From a virus: a stretch of DNA of 45,225 bases. Positions 30,703 through 37,759 of this stretch are shown here, piece by piece (the stretch's first letter is position 1; each line of letters begins with the position of its first letter). The stretch spans positions 1-45,225 of IMG/VR virus record IMGVR_UViG_3300044626_001300, one strand, 5' to 3'. The notes under the pieces are model-generated. The model was not told where the DNA came from. It was given only the letters and a program-made list of their open reading frames with translations, and did no database searches. The position numbers and the translations under genes were made by a program.

Positions 30703-31201
30703 CGACTGGAGCCATAAGGCCTGGATGTCCGTTCGAGACGCGGACATCCTTGAGCGAGTAGTCTTCCGCGTTGCTCGGGAGCGCGGATCGATCGATGTAT
30801 TCGAGTGGGGTTCTGGGAAAAGCACGAAGTACTTCTCCAGCGAACTCGCCGCTGCTAAGGTCCCTTTTAGCTGGTCCGCAGTCGAGCACGACCCGTCATG
30901 GGCCGCTTCGGTGCGAGAAGGGTTGCACGACCAGGCGAACGTACTGCTGGTTCCGCTCGGAGACCAGTACCCGCTTTCGATACGTGGCCGAAGTCCAAGT
31001 TTAGTCATTGTAGATGGTCGGCTTCGCAGGAGGTGTCTTATCGAAGCCTCGCGGCTATCCAGCGTAATCGTTCTCCATGACGCGCAGCGGGAGTATTACC
31101 ACTGCGCGTTCAGTCTGTTCGCGTATCAAGGTCGCGTCGGAGATATGCTTTGGATTGGATGTCAAGACGCTTCCATGTACGAGCGCGCTCATGGCCGCTG
31201 A
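30695..31201 (+). CDS. Methyltransferase-fold protein
   Basis: The 168-residue product starts at the ATG overlapping the previous stop. FEWGSGKSTKYFS (~30-42) is the glycine-rich SAM-binding turn in its GSG-x-ST form. AVEHDPSWA, VIVDGRLRRRCLIEA and VIVLHDAQREYY then follow as in small Rossmann-fold methyltransferases linked to sugar biosynthesis. It pairs with the gene before it. Confidence 0.7.
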   Translation: MPDDWSHKAWMSVRDADILERVVFRVARERGSIDVFEWGSGKSTKYFSSELAAAKVPFSWSAVEHDPSWAASVREGLHDQANVLLVPLGDQYPLSIRGRSPSLVIVDGRLRRRCLIEASRLSSVIVLHDAQREYYHCAFSLFAYQGRVGDMLWIGCQDASMYERAHGR

Positions 31202-31217
31202 GGGTTCGCGCTGTCAG

Positions 31218-31865
31218 TTACGCGCGCCAGGCTGGATCAAACGGCTGCCTCCAAAAATCTTTCTGATTCGCTCGGATCGGATGATAAGCGGGAACGGACA
31301 TGTCAATCTTCACGATGCTGGGCTCGTGAAAGAAGACGCGAAGACCTCGTTTCCACACCGCGCGCGATACTGAACATCCAGGTGCGAACTGATCGCCGCC
31401 CGCTCGCAGCCTCGACTCCATATCCGCGAAGACATCTCGCAACACCGCAGTCGACATCAAAACTCCACCAGCAAAATGACACTCCGGGAACTCGCGCACC
31501 ATAAATCCATCTAAGCGCCTACAGTTAACGCTGTCCTCAAGCAGTCCGTTTGTAACTGAAAGCCATCCCGCACCAAATTTAGGATGCTTCGTCGCTCTCC
31601 ACTTGCAGGCATTGTGCAAGACGTGTCGGTTTACTACCACATCGTCCTCAAGCCGAAGCATGTAGTCGTAAAGAGGGTCGTCGCAAATTTGTCTGAGCAC
31701 GCGAAGGTAAAAGTCGTCGCGATGCTCAGACTTGGGCTGACACATCACAGAATACTTCCCTGCGAGGTCAGACGCGTCGAGCGAGCGAAGCGTTTTGATC
31801 AGATCGGATTTGTCCCTGCCGTGCCACGTATGCACCCAGGGGAACACGCGCGCCGCGTCGAGCAT
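31218..31865 (-). CDS. GT-A-type glycosyltransferase
   Basis: The 215-residue protein has YMLRLEDDVVVNR (~68-80), an acidic metal/nucleotide-sugar site like those of GT-A enzymes. It then has a GWLSVTNG region and FAGGVLMSTAVLRDV, which is typical of the acceptor half. It should transfer a sugar in a metal-dependent way. It starts 1 nt after the FmdB-like gene and is convergent with the methyltransferases. Confidence 0.75.
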   Translation of the reverse strand: MLDAARVFPWVHTWHGRDKSDLIKTLRSLDASDLAGKYSVMCQPKSEHRDDFYLRVLRQICDDPLYDYMLRLEDDVVVNRHVLHNACKWRATKHPKFGAGWLSVTNGLLEDSVNCRRLDGFMVREFPECHFAGGVLMSTAVLRDVFADMESRLRAGGDQFAPGCSVSRAVWKRGLRVFFHEPSIVKIDMSVPAYHPIRANQKDFWRQPFDPAWRA

Positions 31866-31866
31866 A

Positions 31867-32049
31867 TTAGTACCCCCCGCTCTTGAACCACCCCGACCCC
31901 TTCAGCGTGAAGCTGGTGGCCGGGATGGTACGTGCGGCCTCGCCGCCGCACGACTTGTCGTCGCAACGGTCGATGGGCTGCTCAGTGATGCGCTGCTCAG
32001 CCTCGAAGTGTTTGCCGCACTTCCGGCACGCGTACTCGTAGACTGGCAT
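31867..32049 (-). CDS. FmdB-family zinc-ribbon protein
   Basis: The 60-residue protein shows the FmdB pattern: MPVYEYACRKCGKHFE at the start, a second CDDKSCGG pair, and a KGSGWFKSGGY end. The family is widespread and small, with a putative regulatory or metal-binding role. It is chained to both neighbours with 1-3-nt gaps. Confidence 0.9.
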   Translation of the reverse strand: MPVYEYACRKCGKHFEAEQRITEQPIDRCDDKSCGGEAARTIPATSFTLKGSGWFKSGGY

Positions 32050-32051
32050 GG

Positions 32052-32507
32052 CTAGTTCAAGTCGCGGATGTCGACCACCTCGACATCCTCGTCGGTGTCA
32101 GTCGCGTGATCGTGGGTCTCGTCCGAGTGCTCTTCGCCGCAATCGACGCACGCGCCGCGCATTGGCTCGTCGCTCAGCGCCCACCGTTCTTCACGGAAGT
32201 GGTTCTCGCTGCCAGCGATGGGGTCCAGCTTGACGAACTTCAACGCCGTTCGCCGCGACACGGCCATGGTCTGACCGAGCTTCACTGGGTTCGTCCCCGC
32301 CCGTTGCTGCTCGATGATGTAGTCGGCGATATGGTTGAGCAGGCCCGCTGCTGGCTCCATGAGAAACAACGGCACGCCGCGGATCTCCAGGTCTGGGCAG
32401 CCATACTTGTCCATGCCGTGGGTATGAATCCACCCCATCTCGGCGACGCCAGTGCTGACGATGTGAATCTCAATCGGATATTCGATGTCGTTTTTGTTGT
32501 TGGACAT
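32052..32507 (-). CDS. Hypothetical protein with HTHG motif (DUF4026/DUF4261-like)
   Basis: From the ATG at 32507, the 151-residue product contains GWIHTHGMDKYGCPDLEIRGVP (split here into its conserved HTHGM and PDLE parts, ~26-42). It also has an AAGLLNHIADYI helix and a KLGQTMAVS segment, which resemble DUF4026/DUF4261-type proteins of bacteria and phages. A C-terminal CVDC and a His/Asp/Glu-rich tail may bind metal. The long upstream extension of this frame is antisense to other genes and was rejected. Confidence 0.6.
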   Translation of the reverse strand: MSNNKNDIEYPIEIHIVSTGVAEMGWIHTHGMDKYGCPDLEIRGVPLFLMEPAAGLLNHIADYIIEQQRAGTNPVKLGQTMAVSRRTALKFVKLDPIAGSENHFREERWALSDEPMRGACVDCGEEHSDETHDHATDTDEDVEVVDIRDLN

Positions 32508-32520
32508 GTCTTTTCTTTCT

Positions 32521-32997
32521 TCAGCGTCGGCGACGGCGGTCGCGACGACGACGATGTCCTGCCGGGGGCGCAGGAGGCTGAAATGGCAAATCGACCGCCC
32601 TGACGGCACCCTGACGCGACAGCATCGGCCGGAACGGGAGGTCGATCGAGGTGACAGCGCTCTGGGGCGGTGAGAAGGATGGCAGGGAAACCGGAGGCAG
32701 GGGCCGCAGGGGACGGTAGTTGCCTGCGTATCCGGTGTGCCGCACCGTAGCCGTTGGGCCCATCGCCTGCGCCTGCGCAGAAGCGCTCGTACGCGAAAAC
32801 TGAGCCACTTGCGTCGGGCGCGGCCCCATCGTGTCCGCAGAGCGCTGGGCGATCGGCGCAAGCGCAGTACGAGGAGCCATCTGGCCAGCGGCAGTCGTCG
32901 ACCGGATCGGGGCCACTTGAGCAGGACGCACGAGGCGCGGAACCTGAGCAGAGGCCCGACTGAATGGAACGGCACCAAGCGGGCGATGGTAGGACAC
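32521..32997 (-). CDS. Pro/Ala/Arg-rich disordered protein
   Basis: A GTG at 32997 follows AAGGAG by 7 nt and fixes the frame (158 residues). The product is dominated by Pro, Ala, Ser, Thr, Gln and Arg. Two similar motifs (AVTSIDLPFRP and AVRAVDLPFQP) occur ~20 residues apart, and it ends in RRRRDRRRRR. It is most likely an unstructured virion- or nucleic-acid-binding protein. Other frames over this stretch have no ribosome site. Confidence 0.6.
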   Translation of the reverse strand: MSYHRPLGAVPFSRASAQVPRLVRPAQVAPIRSTTAAGQMAPRTALAPIAQRSADTMGPRPTQVAQFSRTSASAQAQAMGPTATVRHTGYAGNYRPLRPLPPVSLPSFSPPQSAVTSIDLPFRPMLSRQGAVRAVDLPFQPPAPPAGHRRRRDRRRRR

Positions 32998-33052
32998 TGT
33001 GGAACTCCTTCGGCGAGGACCGCAAAGGCCTACCATGCCACGACTTGCAAGT

Positions 33053-33370
33053 CTACGGCTGCCCGGCCCGAGCGCTGCGGGCAAGAGCGATGCGATAGAG
33101 CACGAGATAGCCGACGAGGTCGAGCACAGCATCTTCGCCCGCCGCGCTGCCTCTTGCGATGCGCGACAGCTTGTCGTCGATACGCACGAGAATCTGCGCA
33201 CTCGCGTCCATGTCTCGGCTGAACACGCGCACTGGATTAAGGGCAGAGTCGCCGTACGCGATGTTCTTCTCAACCAGCATCTCAGCAATCGCCATGCACT
33301 GCGCGAGAATCTCTGGCCCGTTTGGGCACTCCAGGGCGCGTCGCTGTAGCTGCTCGAACGAAACGGTCAC
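33053..33370 (-). CDS. All-alpha NTP-pyrophosphatase-like / nucleotide-modification-associated protein
   Basis: The GTG start overlaps the previous stop (GTGA), giving 105 residues. The pattern KNIAYGDSALNPVRVF, then RIDDKLSRIARG and EDAVLDLVGYLVLY resembles the DUF1599/Nmad-type all-alpha proteins near MazG-like enzymes; the E-D-x-x-x-D could hold a metal. Such proteins accompany modified-nucleotide metabolism in phages. Assignment is by pattern only. Confidence 0.6.
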   Translation of the reverse strand: MTVSFEQLQRRALECPNGPEILAQCMAIAEMLVEKNIAYGDSALNPVRVFSRDMDASAQILVRIDDKLSRIARGSAAGEDAVLDLVGYLVLYRIALARSARAGQP

Positions 33371-33537
33371 TTGGCCTCGCGATCTTTTTCGCGGAGCGAC
33401 TTGATGATCAGCAGCCTGACCCACGATGATGCCGACAGCCCGTCGGCGGCTGCCTCCGCCTTGATGCGCGCTGACATCTCGTCATCGACCGCGAACGACA
33501 AGAACTTGCCTTTCACTTTCTTCTGATCTTCTTCCAT
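33367..33537 (-). CDS. Ribbon-helix-helix protein (56 aa)
   Basis: The ATG overlaps the previous stop by one base (TGATG). The product has a basic N-terminus, the strand KFLSFAVDDE, helix A (MSARIKAEAAADG) and helix B (SASSWVRLLIIKSL), the RHH layout of Arc/CopG repressors and of antitoxins. No toxin partner is obvious next to it. It could be a regulator of the phage promoters. Confidence 0.7.
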   Translation of the reverse strand: MEEDQKKVKGKFLSFAVDDEMSARIKAEAAADGLSASSWVRLLIIKSLREKDREAK

Positions 33538-34124
33538 CAGTATGCCTCGTTTGCTGGAATCAATCCGTTGATGGGGACAGCTCTTGGGCGGGCAGGGGTT
33601 GTATCCCGCGGCCCAAGGAAAACGTTGTGGGTGCGCCCGCAGCTGATGCGTGCAAGAGGGCTGCGCGCCGCGTCAACGGCGCTGCCCCAGTGGATCGCGC
33701 GGTTCTGACACGGGTCGCAGAGCATCCCCGGTTGCCATTGGCGACGGCACGGGGCGAGGAGCCGCCCGTCGCCCACGGCGTCCACCAGCTGAACAATGGG
33801 GGCAGGCGCCGTCTCGCGCGTTACGAGGGCCGTGCGTGCACGGTTTGCGTTGGCTGGCATTCCCTCACGCACCACAGCTGAGTAGGCACGCGCAAGCTCA
33901 ACGAACCCCTTGTTCCGCCACGCCGGAAGCTCCTTACGTTTGTGGAGCACGGCGATGATCGCAGGATGGTCGGGCACGAGGCTGTACCCCGCCTCGCCTA
34001 CCAGCACTTTGATCATGACGAGCCTGGTCTCCTCGTCCCAGACGTTGGCTCGTGCCAGCGGCACAGCAGCCAGCCCCAGTGACAAGGCAGCCAGACACGC
34101 ACAGATGATTGATCGCTTCTTCAT
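33537..34124 (-). CDS. Secreted cell-wall-hydrolase-like protein
   Basis: The 195-residue precursor has a classic signal peptide (KKR, then a hydrophobic core, predicted cleavage after ARA ~26). The mature part starts with VLVGEAGY...DHPAIIAVLHKR, which resembles the catalytic Glu region of SleB-like hydrolases and lytic enzymes. Four Cys in two pairs (CRRQ, CDPC and later) suggest disulfides outside the cytoplasm. A strong promoter lies 83 nt upstream. A lysis role is plausible but not proven. Confidence 0.6.
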   Translation of the reverse strand: MKKRSIICACLAALSLGLAAVPLARANVWDEETRLVMIKVLVGEAGYSLVPDHPAIIAVLHKRKELPAWRNKGFVELARAYSAVVREGMPANANRARTALVTRETAPAPIVQLVDAVGDGRLLAPCRRQWQPGMLCDPCQNRAIHWGSAVDAARSPLARISCGRTHNVFLGPRDTTPARPRAVPINGLIPANEAY

Positions 34125-34206
34125 TCGCACCTCCAAACCAGGGCCCATCTAACCCATCAACATCAGGGTAGGCAAGCCTAGCGTCGGACATTTTGATGGT
34201 GCCCAC

Positions 34207-34235
34207 TGTATAGCGACCCCTTTTCTCAATGTCAA
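34207..34235 (-). promoter_or_regulatory. Strong sigma70-like promoter
   Basis: On the (-) strand TTGACA (complement of 34230-34235) and TATACA (complement of 34207-34212) are 17 nt apart. It drives the operon starting at 34124. A CGTCGGACA variant of the recurring palindrome lies at 34184-34192, downstream of the start point. Confidence 0.75.
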
Positions 34236-34325
34236 GGGGCCGATGCTGATGGCGAAGTTTCGGCGCTCCTGCTGGCTGGACGGTCAAGGCGGCCTGTGTC
34301 ACGGTCCCGGGGCCTGCGGAGGCGT

Positions 34326-34370
34326 GTGAGAGCGCGCCCAGGCAGGGCCCCCGCCTGGTCGTCGTCTCAC
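34326..34370. other. Two-tier hairpin in a 324-nt intergenic region
   Basis: GTGAGA (34326-34331) pairs with TCTCAC (34365-34370) and CCAGGC (34338-34343) with GCCTGG (34353-34358). The gap 34125-34448 otherwise holds only the (-) promoter at 34207 and a -10-like TAGAAT at 34419 for the (+) gene; I see no further gene. Confidence 0.5.
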
Positions 34371-34448
34371 TGTCCTTCCTCCCCCGGACGAGACGGCGAC
34401 CAGGGGGCCCACCTACGCTAGAATGGGCGGAAATAGGACCGGTGCACG

Positions 34449-34982
34449 ATGCCTGCGATGCGAATAAACCCTCTGCTTCCTGGACACCGACCAGCACTGT
34501 TTCCGGCAACCATTTCCGCGTATCACGGCTCATGGCGCAAGTTCGACAGGCCAACGGCGTTCGTGGAGTCGCGTGGTATGGACTTCGGACCAGGCTTCTA
34601 CTTGGCCCTGAGCCCGCGCGATGCCGCCAGCTACGGAAGCTTCTTGTATCGCGTCGTCGCCCGACTGGAAAACCCGATCATCATCGGAGATCACGTTGAC
34701 GATGAGCTGGTCGACTGGTTCCAGCGCAGTCTGGGCATCGCAGACCACGACTTGGAGGAGCACGACAATCCTATCGCCGCCGCGTTCTTCTTCGCAGACA
34801 CACTTGCCGACGTCGGGCGGCTAAAGCCGTCCGCGCTTGTAACCGCGCTAAAAAAACTTGGGTATGACGGTGTCTACGTTGAGTCGGAGGCTGCCGAAGC
34901 TCACAACGGCGTTGCGGTCGACGGAGATTTGGCAATCTTGTGGGACCCTGCGCAGATCTTGGCGTGGGAGCGTCTGACGTAA
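34449..34982 (+). CDS. ADP-ribosyltransferase-fold protein (small)
   Basis: The 177-residue protein begins with a short INP-containing tail and then SAYHGS (23-28). It continues with a FGPGFYLALSPRDAASYG segment (~45-62), an arginine-containing beta strand and LGYDGVYVE. This order matches DUF3990/ART-PolyVal-like ADP-ribosyltransferase domains (Y-H-G, then G-F-Y, then a late conserved turn). Both other ART-like genes of the window share it. Substrate unknown. Confidence 0.75.
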   Translation: MPAMRINPLLPGHRPALFPATISAYHGSWRKFDRPTAFVESRGMDFGPGFYLALSPRDAASYGSFLYRVVARLENPIIIGDHVDDELVDWFQRSLGIADHDLEEHDNPIAAAFFFADTLADVGRLKPSALVTALKKLGYDGVYVESEAAEAHNGVAVDGDLAILWDPAQILAWERLT

Positions 34983-35013
34983 GCGGTCCACCGAGCTAGC
35001 CGGGCTTCTTTAG

Positions 35014-35086
35014 CGCTCCAGGCAGGAGTCGAACCTGCGACCAACGGCTTAGGAAGCCGCTGCTCTATCCTCTGAGCTACTGGAGC
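35014..35086 (-). tRNA. tRNA-Arg (anticodon CCT)
   Basis: The 73-nt cloverleaf is complete. The acceptor stem is GCTCCAG/CTGGAGC, the D arm GCTC...GAGC, and the anticodon stem GCGGC/GCCGT with loop TTCCTAA and anticodon CCT. The T arm is GCAGG-TTCGACT-CCTGC and the discriminator is G. CCA is not encoded. It would read AGG, a codon rare in GC-rich genomes. It lies 370 nt from the integrase gene, so its 3' end may coincide with an attachment site. Confidence 0.95.
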
Positions 35087-35437
35087 CTAGCCTTCGCGCG
35101 TGAGCTTCATCGCGTAGGCAAAATTCTCGGCCACGTACCTGGGGGCCATGAGCGCAGAGATGCCACACGGAACGGCGAGCCGCTCCATAAGCATCTTGCA
35201 CTCGGCGCATAGCGGTAGGCCGTCCGACATGATCACGATCTGAGCGTTCCGATCAAGCGGCAGACGCTTCCAGAGCAGAGCAGCCCTGCGCTCAAACCTG
35301 TTGACTGTGTGCCAGGGGTCGAACGTGCAGATGAGCACCTTGCCCGAGGTGCGCGGCGTCTCATCGCTCTCTTCGTCGTCCACGTTGCCCCCGGCTGGTT
35401 GCCATCGAGTGGCAACGCCTGTAGAGCGTGATAACAT
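35087..35437 (-). CDS. Hypothetical 116-residue protein
   Basis: The N-terminal ~35 residues are polar and acidic; the remainder is a compact alpha/beta region (KVLICTFDPWH, then IVIMSDGLPLCAECKMLMERL). A CxxC (~78-81) may bind metal. The stop lies directly at the tRNA 5' end. The gene contains an inverted repeat GTTGCCA-N5-TGGCAAC (35398-35416) near its start, facing the integrase gene. Confidence 0.6.
   Translation of the reverse strand: MLSRSTGVATRWQPAGGNVDDEESDETPRTSGKVLICTFDPWHTVNRFERRAALLWKRLPLDRNAQIVIMSDGLPLCAECKMLMERLAVPCGISALMAPRYVAENFAYAMKLTREG
35398..35416. promoter_or_regulatory. Inverted repeat, operator- or recombinase-site-like
   Basis: Perfect 7-bp arms GTTGCCA and TGGCAAC around TCGAG, 45 bp upstream of the integrase start codon and inside the divergent gene. 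It may be an operator or an integrase arm site. Confidence 0.45.
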
Positions 35438-35460
35438 GAACGACGAAGCGTGTTCCTGCC

Positions 35461-36546
35461 ATGACTGATCACATCAAAGTGGGGGGCGTCGGGTTGGTTC
35501 CAGCAACCAACCTAGACGCCCTGCGCCGCTTCGGGCGGAACGACCCTGCGCGCCTGAAGATGCATCTGGAGTCGCTGGCCGCCTTCTTGGAGCAGCAGTC
35601 GAACCACACGAAGCGCGCGTACGCTTTTGCGCTGAAGCAGTTCTTCACGCTTCACGAGTGGACCTGCCCAGAGGACGTGAACGTCGCCCACGTCGCCGCC
35701 TGGAAGAAGCGCATGAAGACCGAGGGCAAGAGCGACGCGACCATCCAGGCGCGGCTTGCGGCCCTCACGAGCTACTTCAACTTCTTGATGCTCCCACATG
35801 GCGCCACCACCGAGCCGCTGGTTCGCGCCAACCCGGCGATGGCGATCACACGCGACGACGTGCGTGTGACGCCCTTCGGCCGGTCGCACATCCTCGACTG
35901 GGACAAGTTCAAGCGCATTCTCGACGCCCTCACCGGCGACGATGCGCGAACTGCCCGCGACCGCGCCATCTTGATCTTCTTCGCCTACACCGGACGCCGA
36001 CGCTCCGAGGTCGCCAACCTGCGCATCGGAGACCTGCATCTTGAAGGGCAGGAGCGCTGGTACAAGGCCATGGTGAAGGGCCACAAGGAGCAGAAGTTCG
36101 AGCTGCCCGCGATCGTCTACGAAGCGCTTGTGACCTACTGGAAGGCCGCGGGTCGATGGGGGAAGCTGCGACCGGAGCACGGCGTGTTCAGCGAGGCGAA
36201 GCCGAACATCAAACGCCGCATGCTCGGCATCGGTAAGAACGACCCCCTGAACGACGAGACGCTGCGACGCATCCTGATTGAGGCCGCGCATCGCGCCGGG
36301 ATCGACAAGGACCCCGACGTCCACCCGCACGCGATCCGTCACATGGTCGCGCGCGACATGCTCCGCGCAAAAGTCCCGCTCCAGGACATCCAGGATGCAC
36401 TCGGACACGCGTCTCCGGCGACGACGCAGATCTATACAAAGCAGATCGGCGGCCAGCGCAGCGCACACGAAGACGCTCTGATCAGCGTTCGCGGCGGGGC
36501 CACGCCGACCACGCCACAAGACCTCCAATCAGCACCCACGGAATGA
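35461..36546 (+). CDS. Tyrosine recombinase / phage integrase
   Basis: The 361-residue protein has an N-terminal SAM-like core-binding domain (~30-125) and a catalytic domain with Arg in YTGRRRSE (~180), His290 and Arg293 (HPHAIRH), His316 (LGHAS) and the nucleophile Tyr325. These catalyse strand exchange through a 3'-phosphotyrosyl link, for integration/excision or resolution of multimers. The neighbouring tRNA gene makes chromosomal integration at a tRNA plausible. The last 65 nt overlap the convergent Nudix gene. Confidence 0.95.
   Translation: MTDHIKVGGVGLVPATNLDALRRFGRNDPARLKMHLESLAAFLEQQSNHTKRAYAFALKQFFTLHEWTCPEDVNVAHVAAWKKRMKTEGKSDATIQARLAALTSYFNFLMLPHGATTEPLVRANPAMAITRDDVRVTPFGRSHILDWDKFKRILDALTGDDARTARDRAILIFFAYTGRRRSEVANLRIGDLHLEGQERWYKAMVKGHKEQKFELPAIVYEALVTYWKAAGRWGKLRPEHGVFSEAKPNIKRRMLGIGKNDPLNDETLRRILIEAAHRAGIDKDPDVHPHAIRHMVARDMLRAKVPLQDIQDALGHASPATTQIYTKQIGGQRSAHEDALISVRGGATPTTPQDLQSAPTE
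35492..35512. other. Perfect inverted repeat at the start of the integrase gene
   Basis: GGTTGGTT and AACCAACC are exact complements around CCAGC, in codons 11-17 of the integrase gene. Low-complexity arms of this kind may form an mRNA hairpin near the start codon or bind the recombinase itself. Confidence 0.5.
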
Positions 36547-37045
36547 CGGACGTGGACCCGGCGTTCGGCTTCGGGGCCTTTGATTTTGCGATTAGCTCCC
36601 GGATGAGCCCCTCAGAGTTTTTTAAGAGAGCTTTCAGTCCGTAGTGCAAAGGCTTCGGCATCTGGTCGAACTCGACCCACTTGTACTTGTCGTTCTCCCA
36701 GTTCATCTCAGGCTCGAACTCGGTCGGCACGACACCGATGAAGTTGTAGTACCGAAAGGTGCCCGACTCGTACACGTACGCCGGGTGCATCTCAACCGGC
36801 CCGAAGTAGTCAAGCTCTTCTTGAATCTCGCGACGCGTTGACTTCTCGGGGTCTTCGCCGCGGTCGATGGCACCCCCGGCTGTGCCCCATGTCAACGGCT
36901 CCATGACGTTGCGTGACCTCCGCAGCACGAGCAGGCGACCCGTGTCTCGGGCGAGGAGCAGCGCACCGGCGGCGCGCTTGCCCCAGAACACACGCCCGCC
37001 GCTGGTGAACGCCCCCTCGCGGTCTTCGGGATCATTCGGGATCAT
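36482..37045 (-). CDS. Nudix hydrolase with C-terminal membrane anchor
   Basis: From the ATG at 37045 (187 residues) the Nudix box is complete at 57-79 (GGAIDRGE...REIQEEL), where the Glu residues bind metal for hydrolysis of a nucleoside diphosphate linked to another group. The protein ends in a single hydrophobic helix (VIPWVLIGGLVAWSAW) plus RRER, which is unusual for a Nudix enzyme. The neighbouring SGNH hydrolase has the same kind of tail. Its start overlaps that gene's stop. Confidence 0.85.
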   Translation of the reverse strand: MIPNDPEDREGAFTSGGRVFWGKRAAGALLLARDTGRLLVLRRSRNVMEPLTWGTAGGAIDRGEDPEKSTRREIQEELDYFGPVEMHPAYVYESGTFRYYNFIGVVPTEFEPEMNWENDKYKWVEFDQMPKPLHYGLKALLKNSEGLIRELIAKSKAPKPNAGSTSVIPWVLIGGLVAWSAWPRRER

Positions 37046-37659
37046 GGCGACTTTCTCCAGTTTACAGACACCCACAGCGCAACCACGGCCAGGATTGACC
37101 ACGGGAGAACCGATCCACCCAAATCACCACTGGCCTTTTGCGGCAATCTAGGAGACCCCCGTAGGTCATCCATCAAAGCGGCAGCCCACGCGCGATAGCC
37201 AGCGCGCGTGAAGTGCACGCCATCGGGCGCGTGCCCACCGAAGGTGTACAAGCGGCTGTCGATCCACTGCACGCCCATCTGCGGCAGAAAGCTACCCTGC
37301 CACGGCGCGATACGGTCTGCGCGCGCATCGATCTGCGGGTTCTTCGCGCTGGGCGGGCCGATCCAAACGATCGACCGCGCTCCTGATGCACGAATAGCGT
37401 CAACTACGGCGCGCAGTTGCTCAACGTATGCCTGTTGCCCCTGTGCTGCGTCATTGGTGCCCAGGATGACGATGACCATGTCGGGATGGGCCTCTGCGAT
37501 GCGCGCCTTCCACTCAGATTCGTTTCGGTAGCGCCCGGTGCTCCAGCCGACATTCGAAATGCGACCGGCTGGCTCCCACCCAAGGGCCTGCCCGCTCTCG
37601 AAGAGGAACGGACCAAGCGTGGCGGAGTGAGAATCGCCGACGATGAAGACGCGTGCCAT
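37042..37659 (-). CDS. SGNH hydrolase with C-terminal membrane anchor
   Basis: Block I GDSHS puts the nucleophile at Ser10. ILGTND (block III) and PDGVHF (block V, Asp/His) complete an SGNH esterase/lipase of 205 residues. A VLPWSILAVVALWV helix and WRKSP form a C-terminal anchor. It may deacetylate a glycan or cleave a lipid in the envelope. A TAGGCT element lies 8 nt before the ATG. Confidence 0.85.
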   Translation of the reverse strand: MARVFIVGDSHSATLGPFLFESGQALGWEPAGRISNVGWSTGRYRNESEWKARIAEAHPDMVIVILGTNDAAQGQQAYVEQLRAVVDAIRASGARSIVWIGPPSAKNPQIDARADRIAPWQGSFLPQMGVQWIDSRLYTFGGHAPDGVHFTRAGYRAWAAALMDDLRGSPRLPQKASGDLGGSVLPWSILAVVALWVSVNWRKSP

Positions 37660-37667
37660 GCGCTTGC

Positions 37668-37673
37668 AGCCTA
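37668..37673 (-). promoter_or_regulatory. TANNNT -10-like element, leaderless gene
   Basis: TAGGCT on the (-) strand ends 8 nt before the ATG at 37659. No clear -35. Confidence 0.4.
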
Positions 37674-37724
37674 CACGAGCACCGCGCAATGCGCACGCCG
37701 GGCGCTGAAAGTGTCGTGCGGTTC

Positions 37725-37753
37725 TTGAGGAAACGTCCGACAAGTGTTAGAGG
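37725..37753 (+). promoter_or_regulatory. Promoter with CGTCCGACA site, leaderless gene
   Basis: TTGAGG (37725-37730) and TAGAGG (37748-37753) are 17 nt apart. A one-mismatch copy of the palindrome (CGTCCGACA, 37734-37742) is in the spacer, and the ATG at 37760 is 6 nt downstream. Confidence 0.55.
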
Positions 37754-37759
37754 TGGAGC

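Noticed and set aside
32052-32978. N-terminal extension of the HTHG-motif protein to 308 residues
   Set aside because: The extension is antisense-like Arg/Pro-rich sequence overlapping the disordered-protein gene, which has its own AAGGAG-GTG start. The ATG at 32507 fits better.
35512-36528. Long antisense ORF opposite the integrase
   Set aside because: The (+) frame has all recombinase catalytic residues. The antisense frame is a by-product of high GC content.
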